Shown piece by piece: positions 56,087 through 64,000 of a stretch of DNA of 64,000 nt. The position numbers were made by a program, and so were the translations under genes. Source of the stretch: Novosphingobium sediminis (GTDB taxonomy: Bacteria > Pseudomonadota > Alphaproteobacteria > Sphingomonadales > Sphingomonadaceae); NCBI RefSeq assembly GCF_007991615.1, contig NZ_BJYR01000016.1, positions 110,548-174,547 of the forward strand, written 5' to 3'. The notes under the pieces were generated by a model, which searched no databases, was not told the origin of the DNA, and saw only the letters and a program-made list of their open reading frames with translations. Numbering within the stretch: the first letter of the stretch is position 1; the number at the start of each line of letters is the position of its first letter.

Positions 56087-57154
56087 ATGGCTGGTGCGCT
56101 GGAAGGTTTGACGGTTCTCGAATTCGCAGGGATCGGACCGGGGCCCTTCGCCTGCATGATGCTGGCCGATCACGGTGCGAAGGTGATCCGCATTGACCGC
56201 CCCAGCAAAGGTGGCCGGGTCGGTGATGCCGGCAACCGCGATATCCTCAACCGTAACCGCACGCGGATCGAGCTCGATCTCAAGGATCCGGCTTCGATCG
56301 CGCGCATCCGCGAACTGGTGAAGACGGCGGACGCCATCATCGAAGGCTATCGTCCGGGTGTGATGGAGCGGCTCGGGCTGGGGCCTGACGTGCTGCTCGC
56401 CGACAACCCGCGCCTTGTCTATGGCCGCATGACGGGCTGGGGACAGGATGGCCCGATGGCCCCGCTCGCCGGGCATGACATCAACTACATCGCGCTGGCG
56501 GGTGCGCTCCACACCTATGGCGCGGCGGGCGGCAAGCCGCAGTTCCCGGTCAATGCGGTGGGCGATTTCGGCGGTGGCGGCATGGTCATGGCGTTCGGCG
56601 TGCTGGCGGGCGTGCTTTCAGCACAGCGCACCGGCAAGGGGCAGGTGATCGACTGCGCGATGGTCGACGGCGCGGCGGTCCTTTCGGCGATGACCTGGAC
56701 CTTCTTCGGCAACGGCCAGTGGAAGGATGAGCGCGGCACCAACCTGCTCGATGGCGGCGCGCATTTCTACGACACGTACGAGACGAGCGACGGCAAGTGG
56801 ATCGCGCTGGGTTCGATCGAGCCGCAATTCTACGCGCTGCTGATGGAGAAGAGCGGCCTCGGCGCCGATCCCGCCATGGCTGCACAGCATGACCAATCGC
56901 AGTGGCCCGCACTCAAGACCAAGGTCGCCGCATTGATCGCAACGAAGACCCGCGCCGAGTGGGAAGCGATCATGGACGGAACCGACATCTGCTTCGCACC
57001 CGTCCTCAGCCTCAAGGAAGCGCCGCACCACCCGCACAACGCTGCGCGCAGCACGTTCGTGGAGGACGGCGGGATGACGATGCCGGCTCCCGCACCGCGC
57101 TTCATGGGTACGCCTGCTCCGGCGCCGAAGCTGGCGTCCGTGCCGCTGGATTGA
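56087..57154 (+). CDS. CoA-transferase family III, alpha-methylacyl-CoA racemase type
   Basis: 355 residues from the ATG at 56087 (a GTG lies 3 bases earlier). FAGIGPGPFACMMLADHGA is the family N-terminus. Racemase-type residues are visible: His in AGHDINYIALAGAL and Asp in VGDFGGGGM. This racemises 2-methylacyl-CoA in branched-chain and sterol side-chain degradation. The distinction from CoA transferases rests on these motifs, so substrate is inferred. Confidence 0.9.
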   Translation: MAGALEGLTVLEFAGIGPGPFACMMLADHGAKVIRIDRPSKGGRVGDAGNRDILNRNRTRIELDLKDPASIARIRELVKTADAIIEGYRPGVMERLGLGPDVLLADNPRLVYGRMTGWGQDGPMAPLAGHDINYIALAGALHTYGAAGGKPQFPVNAVGDFGGGGMVMAFGVLAGVLSAQRTGKGQVIDCAMVDGAAVLSAMTWTFFGNGQWKDERGTNLLDGGAHFYDTYETSDGKWIALGSIEPQFYALLMEKSGLGADPAMAAQHDQSQWPALKTKVAALIATKTRAEWEAIMDGTDICFAPVLSLKEAPHHPHNAARSTFVEDGGMTMPAPAPRFMGTPAPAPKLASVPLD

Positions 57155-57182
57155 TGGCTGGGAGACTGCCCAGAGTCCCCCA

Positions 57183-57266
57183 AAACCCGCTCACCCTGAG
57201 CTTGTCGAAGGGTGCTGGCGCAACGGCAGTGTCTGATGCTTCGACAAGCTCAGCATGAGCGGGTTT
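57183..57266. repeat. Palindromic intergenic repeat (family A)
   Basis: AAACCCGCTCACCCTGAGCT at one end and the inverted GCTCAGCATGAGCGGGTTT at the other form a long imperfect hairpin. The same arms occur at 46831-46896. It lies between the racemase gene and the convergent DUF475 gene and may terminate both transcripts. Confidence 0.87.
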
Positions 57267-57295
57267 GGATAGGCACAAGGGATTGGGCCGCAGCC

Positions 57296-58363
57296 TCACT
57301 CCGCCCGCAGCGCTTCCTCGATCTCGCCATCGGGGAAGCGGCGGTTGTGGCGGACTGACCACCACAGCGAAAGGCCGATCAGCACCGCGCCGATCAGGCC
57401 CGTCACCGTCTCGGGGATCGCGACGTGCGCCGAGATCAGCATGATCGCGGCCAGCGCAACAATCGCCCAGAACGCGCCGTGTTCGAGGTAGCGGTACTCC
57501 GCCAGCGTGCCATTGCGCACCAGCATGAGCGTGAGCGAGCGCACGAACATTGCGCCGATGGAAAGGCCCAGCGCGATCACCACCATGTTGTTGGAGAGCG
57601 CGAAGGCGCCGATCACGCCGTCGAAACTGAACGATGCATCGAGCACGTTGAGATAGAGAAAGCCGCCGAGGCCAGAGCGCACGACTTGCCCCGCTGCCTT
57701 CTGCGCGGCTTCCTGCATTTCGAGCAAGGTGCCGATTGCTTCCACCGCGATAAACGTCACGATCCCCAGTGCGCCTGCGCCGAGGAAGGTCAGCGCTTCG
57801 TCCTCTGGCAACAGCAGCGAAACGCCATAGAGCGCCAAGAGCAGGATCGCGATTTCTGCGGCCTTGATATCGGCAAATCGGGCAAGGGCGCGTTCGAGCC
57901 CCGTGATCCAGTGCACGTCCTTCTCGCCGTCGAAGAAGAACGAAAGCCCCACCATCGCGAGGAACGCTCCGCCGAACCCGGCAATGCCGACATGTGCGCT
58001 TGATACGATGGCTTCATAGCGCGCCGGCTCGGTCAGCGAGATGCGCAGCGCCTCCACCGGCCCCATGCCTGCCGCAATCGCGACGATGGCTAGCGGAAAC
58101 ACGATGCGCATGCCGAACACCGCAATGACCATGCCCCAGGTAAGGAAGCGGCGCTGCCAGACCTCGTCCATCTCGCGCAGCACGACCGCGTTCACCACCG
58201 CGTTGTCGAATGAAAGCGACACTTCGAGCACCGAAAGCATCACCACGATCCACAGCATCGCCAGCGTTGCAGACAGCGATGCGGTCTGGAACCAGCCGTA
58301 AGCGGCCGCCAGCACGAGGCAGACAAGCGAGAAGGCGATCGAGCCGCCGAAGTTCCTGATCAA
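57296..58363 (-). CDS. DUF475 (TerC-like) integral membrane protein
   Basis: 355 residues, TTG start (58363). Eight to nine membrane segments in two related halves, each with a conserved acidic/Asn motif: SFDNAVVNAVVL in the first and SFDGVIGAFALSNNM in the second. The layout is that of TerC/DUF475 proteins, linked to tellurite and metal-ion handling. A periplasmic or cytoplasmic loop holds the FFFDGEKDVHWI segment. Regulation is not evident. Confidence 0.9.
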   Translation of the reverse strand: MIRNFGGSIAFSLVCLVLAAAYGWFQTASLSATLAMLWIVVMLSVLEVSLSFDNAVVNAVVLREMDEVWQRRFLTWGMVIAVFGMRIVFPLAIVAIAAGMGPVEALRISLTEPARYEAIVSSAHVGIAGFGGAFLAMVGLSFFFDGEKDVHWITGLERALARFADIKAAEIAILLLALYGVSLLLPEDEALTFLGAGALGIVTFIAVEAIGTLLEMQEAAQKAAGQVVRSGLGGFLYLNVLDASFSFDGVIGAFALSNNMVVIALGLSIGAMFVRSLTLMLVRNGTLAEYRYLEHGAFWAIVALAAIMLISAHVAIPETVTGLIGAVLIGLSLWWSVRHNRRFPDGEIEEALRAE

Positions 58364-58407
58364 GTGGTGGTCCCGTATTGGCCGGGTGATACCGGCCGGA
58401 TGTCCCC

Positions 58408-59277
58408 TTACTTCGGCTGGTAGGTCTGTTCCACCCCCGGAAAGGTGCGGTCACGCACTTCTGCGGCATAGTTGGCGGCAGCTGTGGAGATCGTTTCGGC
58501 GAGGTGTTCGTAGATCTTCACGAAGCGGGGGGTGCGCTCGAACATGCCGAGCATGTCGTCTGTCACCAGCACTTGCCCGTCGCACTGCGCCGATGCGCCG
58601 ATGCCGATGGTGGGGCAGGGGACGGCCTTGGTGATCGCCACCGCAAGCGGTTCGACCACACCTTCGACGACAATGGCAAAGGCCCCGGCTTCGGCAATCG
58701 CGCGCGCATCGCCGATGATCTTCTCCGCTTCCGCCGCGCTGCGCCCGCGCGCGTTGTAGCCGCCGAGCACGTTGACTGCCTGCGGGGTGAGGCCGACATG
58801 GCCCATCACCGGAATGCCGCGCTGGGTAAGGAACGCGACGGTTTCGGCCATCGCCACACCGCCTTCGAGCTTGATAGCATCGCAGCCGGTTTCCTTGAGC
58901 ACGCGCGAGGCGCTCTCGAAGGCCTGCTGCGGTGAGCTTTCATAGGCGCCGAACGGCATGTCGACCACGACCGCCGCGTGATACGAACCGCGCACCACGG
59001 CAGCGCCATGCGCGCACATCATGTCGAGCGTGACGGGAACGCTTGAGGGCAGGCCATAGATGACCTGACCAAGCGAATCCCCCACCAGCAGCAGATCGCA
59101 ATGCGCATCGAGGAGCTGTGCCTGCCGCGCGGTGTAGGCGGTGAGCATGACCACCGGAAGCTCGGTCTTCCCGTCCACCTTGCGCTGGCGGATGCCGGGA
59201 ATGTTGAGCCGCTTCATCGGCGCCGGAGTGGGGTGGGCGCGGCTGGTCGAAGTGTCGAGAACGTAGGTCGTGGACAT
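58408..59277 (-). CDS. panB: 3-methyl-2-oxobutanoate hydroxymethyltransferase
   Basis: 289 residues from MSTTY at 59277. Contains [30 protein letters not shown] and [16 protein letters not shown], which carry the Mg2+ ligands and catalytic Glu of PanB. It makes ketopantoate from alpha-ketoisovalerate in pantothenate/CoA synthesis. Slightly longer N-terminus than usual. No panC or other pantothenate gene is adjacent. Confidence 0.96.
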   Translation of the reverse strand: MSTTYVLDTSTSRAHPTPAPMKRLNIPGIRQRKVDGKTELPVVMLTAYTARQAQLLDAHCDLLLVGDSLGQVIYGLPSSVPVTLDMMCAHGAAVVRGSYHAAVVVDMPFGAYESSPQQAFESASRVLKETGCDAIKLEGGVAMAETVAFLTQRGIPVMGHVGLTPQAVNVLGGYNARGRSAAEAEKIIGDARAIAEAGAFAIVVEGVVEPLAVAITKAVPCPTIGIGASAQCDGQVLVTDDMLGMFERTPRFVKIYEHLAETISTAAANYAAEVRDRTFPGVEQTYQPK

Positions 59278-59513
59278 GCGCGAGGTTCCCTGTCGCTGGA
59301 CCCGCGCTTTTAGAGCAATGCCGCCAAGCCGCAAGGCTAGGTCCGTTTCGGTTTATGACTGTGTCGCTCCGATGCACGCGCTTGGGGAAAAAGCGCTTTG
59401 CGGCAGCGGCCCTCGGCGCTAGCAATCAAAGCAGCAACCTGGTTCCGGTTAGACTTGCCAGCGCGATCAGGGCGCGCGGCGTGCAAGGCGCCGGACCAAG
59501 GCGGGAGAAATCA

Positions 59514-61034
59514 ATGTTCGGTCGCGTCAAACCACTCGACGCCATTCTTGCCACTGCCGAGAAGAAATCGCTGCATCGTTCGCTCGGCGCGTTCCAATTG
59601 ACCATGCTCGGCGTCGGCGCCGTGATCGGCACCGGCATTTTCGTGCTGACCGCTGAAGCCGCGCAGAAGGCTGGCCCCGGCATGATGGTCAGCTTCATCA
59701 TCGCGGGCTTCGTCTGCGCGGTGGCTGCACTGTGCTACGCGGAAATGGCCGCGATGGTGCCAGTTTCGGGCTCGGCCTATACCTACAGCTACGCTGTTAT
59801 GGGCGAACTCGTCGCGTGGATGGTCGGCTGGGCGCTGATCCTCGAATACGCGATCGCGGCAGGCGCGGTTTCGGTCGGCTGGTCGGGCTACATGGTCGGC
59901 TGGCTCAACACGAGCTTCCATCTCGATATTCCGCTCACGTTGGTGCGCGGTCCGTTTGATGGCGGGGTCATCAACCTGCCGGCGATGGGCATCGCGGGCC
60001 TGATCACGTGGCTGCTGGTGCTCGGCACCAAGGAAAGCGCCACGGTCAACGCCGTGCTGGTGGCAATCAAGATCGCCGCGCTTTCGCTGTTCGTCGCGCT
60101 GACCCTCCCGGTCATCAAGAGCGGCGAGTTCGTGCCTTTCGCGCCGACCGGCTTCACCGGCATCTCGGCGGCGGCGGCTTCGATCTTCTTCGCCTATGTC
60201 GGCTTCGACGCGGTCTCGACCGCGGCGGAAGAGACCAAGAACCCGCAGCGCAACATGCCGATCGGCCTGATCGGCAGCCTTGCGATCTGCACGATCTTCT
60301 ACATGCTGGTTGCCGCTGGCGTGATCGGCACCGTCGGCGCGCAGCCGATGGCTGGCCCGAACGGTGAAGTGCTCTCGCCCGGTACGCCTGCGCTCTCGGC
60401 CGCCTGCGCCGCGATCCAGGACAACGCGGTGGTCTGCTCGAAGGAAGCGCTGGCGTGGACGCTGCGCACGGTCGGCTATCCCTTCGTGGGCTGGCTGGTT
60501 GGCGCTGCCGCGATCCTCGCGCTGCCTTCGGTCATTCTGATGATGATGTTCGGCCAGACCCGCATCTTCTTCGTGATGAGCCGCGACGGACTGCTGCCGG
60601 AGTTCTTCTCGAAGATCCACCCGCGCTTCCGCACGCCGCACGTGATCACGATCCTCACCGGCATTTTCGTGTCGGTCTTCGCCGCGTTCTTCCCGGTCGG
60701 CCTGCTGGCTGACGTGTCGAACTCCGGCACGCTGTTCGCCTTTGCCGCGGTGTCGATCGCGGTGATCGTGCTGCGCCGGACCGAACCCAATCGCCACCGT
60801 CCGTTCCGCACGCCGGCGGTAAGCGTTGTCGCGCCGATCTCGATCGCGGGCTGCGTCTATCTGTTCTTCAGCCTCTCGGCGGCGACGATCACGCTGTTCT
60901 TCGGCTGGGCGGCCGCAGGCCTCGTCGTCTACTACACCTATAGCCGCAGCCGCAGCCATGTCGGTCGTGGTACGGTCGAAGTGCACGAGGAAGACAGCGA
61001 TGTTCCGCCGCAGCCGGTGCCGCCGCTGGTCTGA
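59514..61034 (+). CDS. APC-superfamily amino acid permease
   Basis: 506 residues from the ATG that follows GGGAGAAA. Twelve or more membrane segments, with the APC N-terminal signature LGAFQLTMLGVGAVIGTGIFVLTA and EETKNPQRNMPIG in the central loop, typical of cationic-amino-acid-type transporters. Imports an amino acid by cation symport or exchange; the substrate is unknown. A terminator follows. Confidence 0.93.
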   Translation: MFGRVKPLDAILATAEKKSLHRSLGAFQLTMLGVGAVIGTGIFVLTAEAAQKAGPGMMVSFIIAGFVCAVAALCYAEMAAMVPVSGSAYTYSYAVMGELVAWMVGWALILEYAIAAGAVSVGWSGYMVGWLNTSFHLDIPLTLVRGPFDGGVINLPAMGIAGLITWLLVLGTKESATVNAVLVAIKIAALSLFVALTLPVIKSGEFVPFAPTGFTGISAAAASIFFAYVGFDAVSTAAEETKNPQRNMPIGLIGSLAICTIFYMLVAAGVIGTVGAQPMAGPNGEVLSPGTPALSAACAAIQDNAVVCSKEALAWTLRTVGYPFVGWLVGAAAILALPSVILMMMFGQTRIFFVMSRDGLLPEFFSKIHPRFRTPHVITILTGIFVSVFAAFFPVGLLADVSNSGTLFAFAAVSIAVIVLRRTEPNRHRPFRTPAVSVVAPISIAGCVYLFFSLSAATITLFFGWAAAGLVVYYTYSRSRSHVGRGTVEVHEEDSDVPPQPVPPLV

Positions 61035-61061
61035 TCGCTGACGGCAATCGCAAGGCATAGA

Positions 61062-61093
61062 GGGCCGCTTTCCTTCGGGAAGGCGGCCCTTTT
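61062..61093 (+). terminator. Rho-independent terminator after the permease gene
   Basis: GGGCCGCTTTCC, the stable loop TTCG, and GGAAGGCGGCCC form a 12-base stem with one mismatch, followed by TTTT. It isolates the permease from the SOS cassette. Confidence 0.9.
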
Positions 61094-61142
61094 GCATGGA
61101 AGGGCAGGCTGCGGGCGAGGTGCTTGCAAGGCGGGAGAATAA

Positions 61143-61157
61143 GAACATAATAGGAAC
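61143..61157 (+). promoter_or_regulatory. LexA (SOS) box directly before imuA
   Basis: GAAC-ATAATAG-GAAC matches the alphaproteobacterial direct-repeat LexA site (GTTC-N7-GTTC on the other strand) exactly. The box ends at the base before the imuA ATG, so LexA would block transcript initiation or elongation at the start codon. Confidence 0.88.
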
Positions 61158-61937
61158 ATGAGCCGAATCGAAGCCTGTTCCGAAATCCATGTTCTCTCAC
61201 CCCCGCTGCCCGCTGGATTGCGGCGGGGTTCTGCGTCTCGCGCCCTTTCCGGCGCCAAGTCCGTGCGCTGGAAGCCGGGGATCGCGGCGTCCTGCCGCCA
61301 CACTGAAGTGTTTGCATCGGGCGGTGAGGCAACCGGCGCGGCAATGGCGCTCGCCCTCGCGCGTGATGCCCTCCATGTCGATGCCGAGGATCAGCGTCCG
61401 TGGCTCTGGGTGCAGGACAAGGCCGCGCTGCGCCTTTCGGGCCGGCCCTATCGCCCGGGCTTACCCAAACACCTGCGCCACCGTCTGATCCACGTTGCCG
61501 CCACCACGCCCGAGGATGCGCTGTTCGCGCTGGAAGAGGGGCTGCGCTGCCGCGATCTCGCCTTCGTGATCGGTGAAATCGCGGGCAATCCGCGCGCGCT
61601 CGATTTCACCGCGTCGCGCCGCCTCAGCCTCGCTGCGGAAAAGCACGGCACTGCGCTGTGGCTGGTGCGGCTCGATGCGCGCAGCGATCTCGGCTCGGCG
61701 CGGATGCGCTGGCGCGCTGCTGCCGCCGCCTCGCCGCCGCCGCGCTGGAACCCGCTGGCACCCGGCCAGCCGACATGGCGTGCCGAGTTGTTCCGCGCCC
61801 ACACCTTTCAACCCGGACACTGGACCTTGCGTGATGACGGCAATGCTCTCGTCGCCAGCCCCCCAACGGCCTCTGGCGCGCCGGATCATGGCGATCTGGT
61901 GCGCGGATCTGGCGCTCGATCGCTGGCGGCTGGCTGA
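61158..61937 (+). CDS. imuA: ImuA, RecA-like SOS mutagenesis protein
   Basis: 259 residues. The middle region (AMALALARDALHVDAEDQRPWLWVQDK, LAFVIGEIAGNPRALDFTASRRL) is typical of ImuA, a RecA/SulA-like protein of the imuA-imuB-dnaE2 cassette. It supports translesion synthesis by DnaE2 after DNA damage. A LexA box touches its start. The 3' end overlaps imuB by about 100 bases if the 61834 start is used. Later ImuB starts shorten this. Confidence 0.9.
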   Translation: MSRIEACSEIHVLSPPLPAGLRRGSASRALSGAKSVRWKPGIAASCRHTEVFASGGEATGAAMALALARDALHVDAEDQRPWLWVQDKAALRLSGRPYRPGLPKHLRHRLIHVAATTPEDALFALEEGLRCRDLAFVIGEIAGNPRALDFTASRRLSLAAEKHGTALWLVRLDARSDLGSARMRWRAAAAASPPPRWNPLAPGQPTWRAELFRAHTFQPGHWTLRDDGNALVASPPTASGAPDHGDLVRGSGARSLAAG

Positions 61938-63420
61938 AGGCTGCGCAGCGGGGCAGGGAACCGACGCCGCCCCGCTAGCGCTGATTGCAGAAACCGCTCA
62001 CGGCCCCCGCATCGCTGCGGTCAACGCCGCAGGGGCAGAGCATGGCGTGCGGACGGGTACGATGCTGGCAGACGCGCGCACGCTCTGCCCCGCGCTTGCC
62101 GTGCGCCCGGATGATCCCGCCGGAGACCTCGCGTTTCTCGAGCATCTCGCGCTCTGGGCGCAGCGCTGGGGGCCGTGGTCCGCGCTCGATCCGCCCGATG
62201 GCCTGATCGTCGATACCACCGGCGCGGCGCACCTCTTCGGCGGAGAGGCTGCCTTGCTGGCGGATGCGCGCGCGCAGCTCAGGCGGCGCGGCCTGATGGC
62301 GCGCGCCGCGATCGCTCCCACGGCAGGCGCGGCCTGGGCCTTGGCGCATTACGGACCGGATGGCGCAGTGCTCGAAGGCGAAGCGATGCTTGAACGCCTC
62401 GGTTCGCTGCCCATCGCCGCACTGCGGCTCGATGACGATGTGCTGCTCCTGCTGCGCCGCCTCGGCCTCAAGCGGATCGATGATATTGTCGGCATCGGGC
62501 GCGAGGCGCTGGCCCGCCGCTTCCGCACCCGCCGCGCGCCCGCCGCCAATCCGCTGGTGCGGCTCGATCAGCTGCTTGGCCGCGTGCCCGAACCGCTGCT
62601 GCCTGTGATCGGGCACGAACAGCCGATGGTGCAGCGCCGCCTGATGGAGCCGATCCGTCACCGCCCGCTGCTTGACCGCGTCTTGGCGGACCTCGCGGAG
62701 GATATGGCGCGCGCGCTCGAAGCGCGGGGGGAGGGCGCGCGGCGGCTCGAACTGGCGGCATGGAAGGTCGATGGCGAAGTCCTTGTGCGGCGGCTCGAAA
62801 TGGCTTCCGCCACGCGCGATCCCGCCCACGTTTGCCGCCTGTTCGCGGCGCGGCTGGATGACCTCGATGCAGGCTTCGGCATCGAATTCGTGCGCCTCAT
62901 CGCGCCGTGGACCGAGCCGCTCGCGCTCGCGCAGGCCGAACTTGATGCCGCCGCCGAACGCCACGGCACCAGCCTTGCCGCCTGCATCGACCGGCTGACG
63001 GTGCGGCTGGGCGCGGGGGCGGTGCGCCGCCCGCTCCCGCGCGCCAGCCACTTGCCCGAACGCGCGCAGCGCTGGACGCCGCCGCTGGCGCCGCAGCCCG
63101 GCCTTCAGGAAGACTTCGCCTTTCATGAGCGGCCCCTGAAGCTGCTCGACCGGCCCGAACCCATCGCGGTGATCTACGAAGCGCCCGATGGGCTCCCCCG
63201 CCTGTTCCGCTGGCGCGGCGGCGTGCACGAAATCGCCCGCGCCGAAGGGCCGGAACGCATCGCCCCCGAATGGTGGCGTGAACGCTCTACCGTGCGCCTG
63301 CGCGATTACTACCGCATCGAGGATAGCGCTGGCCGCCGCTACTGGATCTACCGCCACGGCCTTGCCGGCGACGGGCGCGGCGGCGCGCCGGAATGGTTCC
63401 TGCAGGGCTTTTGTGCCTGA
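61834..63420 (+). CDS. imuB: ImuB, Y-family polymerase-like protein of the SOS cassette
   Basis: 528 residues from the ATG at 61834 (alternatives at 61843 and 61888; the last matches the common N-terminus MAIWCADLALDRW). A UmuC/DinP-like fold is visible, but the polymerase Asp/Glu active-site residues are not where an active Y-polymerase would have them, as in known ImuB. C-terminal part includes RPLPRASHLPERAQRW. ImuB is the hub linking the beta clamp, ImuA and DnaE2. Overlaps dnaE2 by 8 bases. Confidence 0.92.
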   Translation: MTAMLSSPAPQRPLARRIMAIWCADLALDRWRLAEGCAAGQGTDAAPLALIAETAHGPRIAAVNAAGAEHGVRTGTMLADARTLCPALAVRPDDPAGDLAFLEHLALWAQRWGPWSALDPPDGLIVDTTGAAHLFGGEAALLADARAQLRRRGLMARAAIAPTAGAAWALAHYGPDGAVLEGEAMLERLGSLPIAALRLDDDVLLLLRRLGLKRIDDIVGIGREALARRFRTRRAPAANPLVRLDQLLGRVPEPLLPVIGHEQPMVQRRLMEPIRHRPLLDRVLADLAEDMARALEARGEGARRLELAAWKVDGEVLVRRLEMASATRDPAHVCRLFAARLDDLDAGFGIEFVRLIAPWTEPLALAQAELDAAAERHGTSLAACIDRLTVRLGAGAVRRPLPRASHLPERAQRWTPPLAPQPGLQEDFAFHERPLKLLDRPEPIAVIYEAPDGLPRLFRWRGGVHEIARAEGPERIAPEWWRERSTVRLRDYYRIEDSAGRRYWIYRHGLAGDGRGGAPEWFLQGFCA

Positions 63421-64000
63421 AGGCCCGCTCACCCCGGCGCGGCGGCGCCTGACGGGCGAGGAGGCCTCAAGCGCCCCCGTCCGCGCGGCCTTCGTCGAAC
63501 TCGGCCTCGTCACCTGTTTTTCGTTCCTGCGCGGCGCATCCGATCCGGTCGACCTCGTGCTCGCCGCGCACCGGCTCGGCTATGATGCCATGGGCGTGGC
63601 GGACGCCAATTCGATGGCCGGCGTGGTGCGCGTGCATGGCGAGGCGAAGGCGCTGGGACTGCGCCCGGTGATCGGCTGCCGGATCGAGACTATCGAAGGT
63701 CTCGCCTTCCTCGCCTATCCCACAGACCGCGCGGCTTATGGCCGCCTCTGCCGCCTCATTTCCGCCGGCCGCATGGCGCGCCTCGATGGCGAATGGCAGG
63801 CCAAGGGGGTGTGCGAGATCGACCTCGCGATGCTCGCCGCGCATAGCGATGGCGTGCACCTCGTGCTGCTGCCGCCGGGCGATCTCGATCAGATCTATAC
63901 GATCGAAGCCGAAAGCAACGTGATCCCCCTCCCGCTTGCGGGAGGGGTTAGGGGTGGGCACGCGGCAAGCACCGCGTCTGAACAGCCCACCCCCAGCCCC
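63413..64000 (+). CDS. dnaE2: Error-prone DNA polymerase DnaE2, N-terminal part (runs off window)
   Basis: GTG start at 63413, overlapping the imuB stop by 8 bases; 196 codons are visible with no stop. The PHP domain is clear: VELGLVTCFSFLRGASDP, AMGVADANSMAGVVR, GLRPVIGC, AYPTDRAAYGRLCRLI. It is the third gene of the SOS cassette. From about codon 171 (NVIPLPLAGGVRGGHAAS) the reading frame passes through a family C palindromic repeat, giving a low-complexity insertion not expected in DnaE2. Whether the frame resumes into normal DnaE2 cannot be seen. Confidence 0.93.
   Translation, partial: MPEGPLTPARRRLTGEEASSAPVRAAFVELGLVTCFSFLRGASDPVDLVLAAHRLGYDAMGVADANSMAGVVRVHGEAKALGLRPVIGCRIETIEGLAFLAYPTDRAAYGRLCRLISAGRMARLDGEWQAKGVCEIDLAMLAAHSDGVHLVLLPPGDLDQIYTIEAESNVIPLPLAGGVRGGHAASTASEQPTPSP
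63925..64000. repeat. Palindromic repeat (family C) inside dnaE2
   Basis: Contains CCCCTCCCGC-tt-GCGGGAGGGG, then GGTTAGGGGTGGGC, a ~25-base spacer, and the inverted GCCCACCCCCAGCCCC to the window edge. The core hairpin equals that at 25578-25612. The element keeps the dnaE2 frame open over the 76 bases seen. Confidence 0.8.

Noticed and set aside
59355..59513. N-terminal extension of the amino-acid permease
   Set aside because: The in-frame extension has no family similarity. A good ribosome site (GGGAGAAA) precedes the ATG at 59514.

Overview
The window looks like chromosome of a high-GC alphaproteobacterium, most likely a sphingomonad (Novosphingobium/Sphingomonas type). This is inferred from gene content and order (secDF-yajC, hrcA-grpE, dnaKJ, a LexA-controlled imuA-imuB-dnaE2 cassette, PEP-CTERM-type prsKRT genes), from an alphaproteobacterial LexA box, and from three families of short palindromic intergenic repeats. 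No rRNA, CRISPR array, transposase or prophage was seen. One tRNA (Pro, anticodon GGG) is present.

Region 1 (1-2.7 kb): the 3' part of a prolyl-oligopeptidase-family S9 peptidase, then an exported nucleoside-hydrolase-like protein whose N-terminal metal motif is degenerate.

Region 2 (2.6-22.2 kb) is the most distinctive part: a compact exopolysaccharide (EPS) locus with its own control circuit. A minus-strand operon encodes a Wzx-type flippase and three glycosyltransferases. Plus-strand single genes encode an ATP-grasp enzyme and a GT26-sugar phosphotransferase fusion. A minus-strand operon encodes Wza-like export protein, Wzc/Wzz-like chain-length protein without a kinase domain, and an O-antigen polymerase/ligase-like protein. 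Embedded between these are an H-NOX heme sensor, a hybrid histidine kinase and an Hpt protein. At the end are a sigma-54 enhancer-binding response regulator and a MASE1-PAS hybrid kinase. Every one of these transcription units has a sigma-54 type -24/-12 element in front of it (one is weaker). Three of the intergenic regions also carry three copies each of a 13-bp palindrome of the form TYGCA-N3-TGCRA at enhancer distance. The simplest reading is a dedicated sigma-54 EPS regulon with autoregulation and a nitric-oxide input through H-NOX.

Region 3 (22.3-35 kb): tRNA-Pro, yajC-secD-secF, a GT4 glycosyltransferase, an XRE regulator with a LexA-like tail, a DUF6456 protein, a Tat-exported DUF885 protein, uup, and a PepSY/PhoP/PhoQ-like module. 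Region 4 (35-49.3 kb): xerC, hemW, a CAP protein, rdgB-rph, hrcA-grpE, a group of small envelope or hypothetical genes, dnaK (with a sigma-32 type promoter)-dnaJ, and a patatin-like protein.

Region 5 (49.5-56 kb): an EpsB-type sugar transferase followed by prsK, prsR and a TPR protein in the prsT position. This is a second, separate sigma-54 regulatory module, of the PEP-CTERM/exosortase kind. Region 6 (56-64 kb): alpha-methylacyl-CoA racemase, a DUF475 membrane protein, panB, an amino-acid permease, and the SOS mutagenesis cassette imuA-imuB-dnaE2. The dnaE2 frame runs off the window through a copy of a palindromic repeat that appears to be translated.
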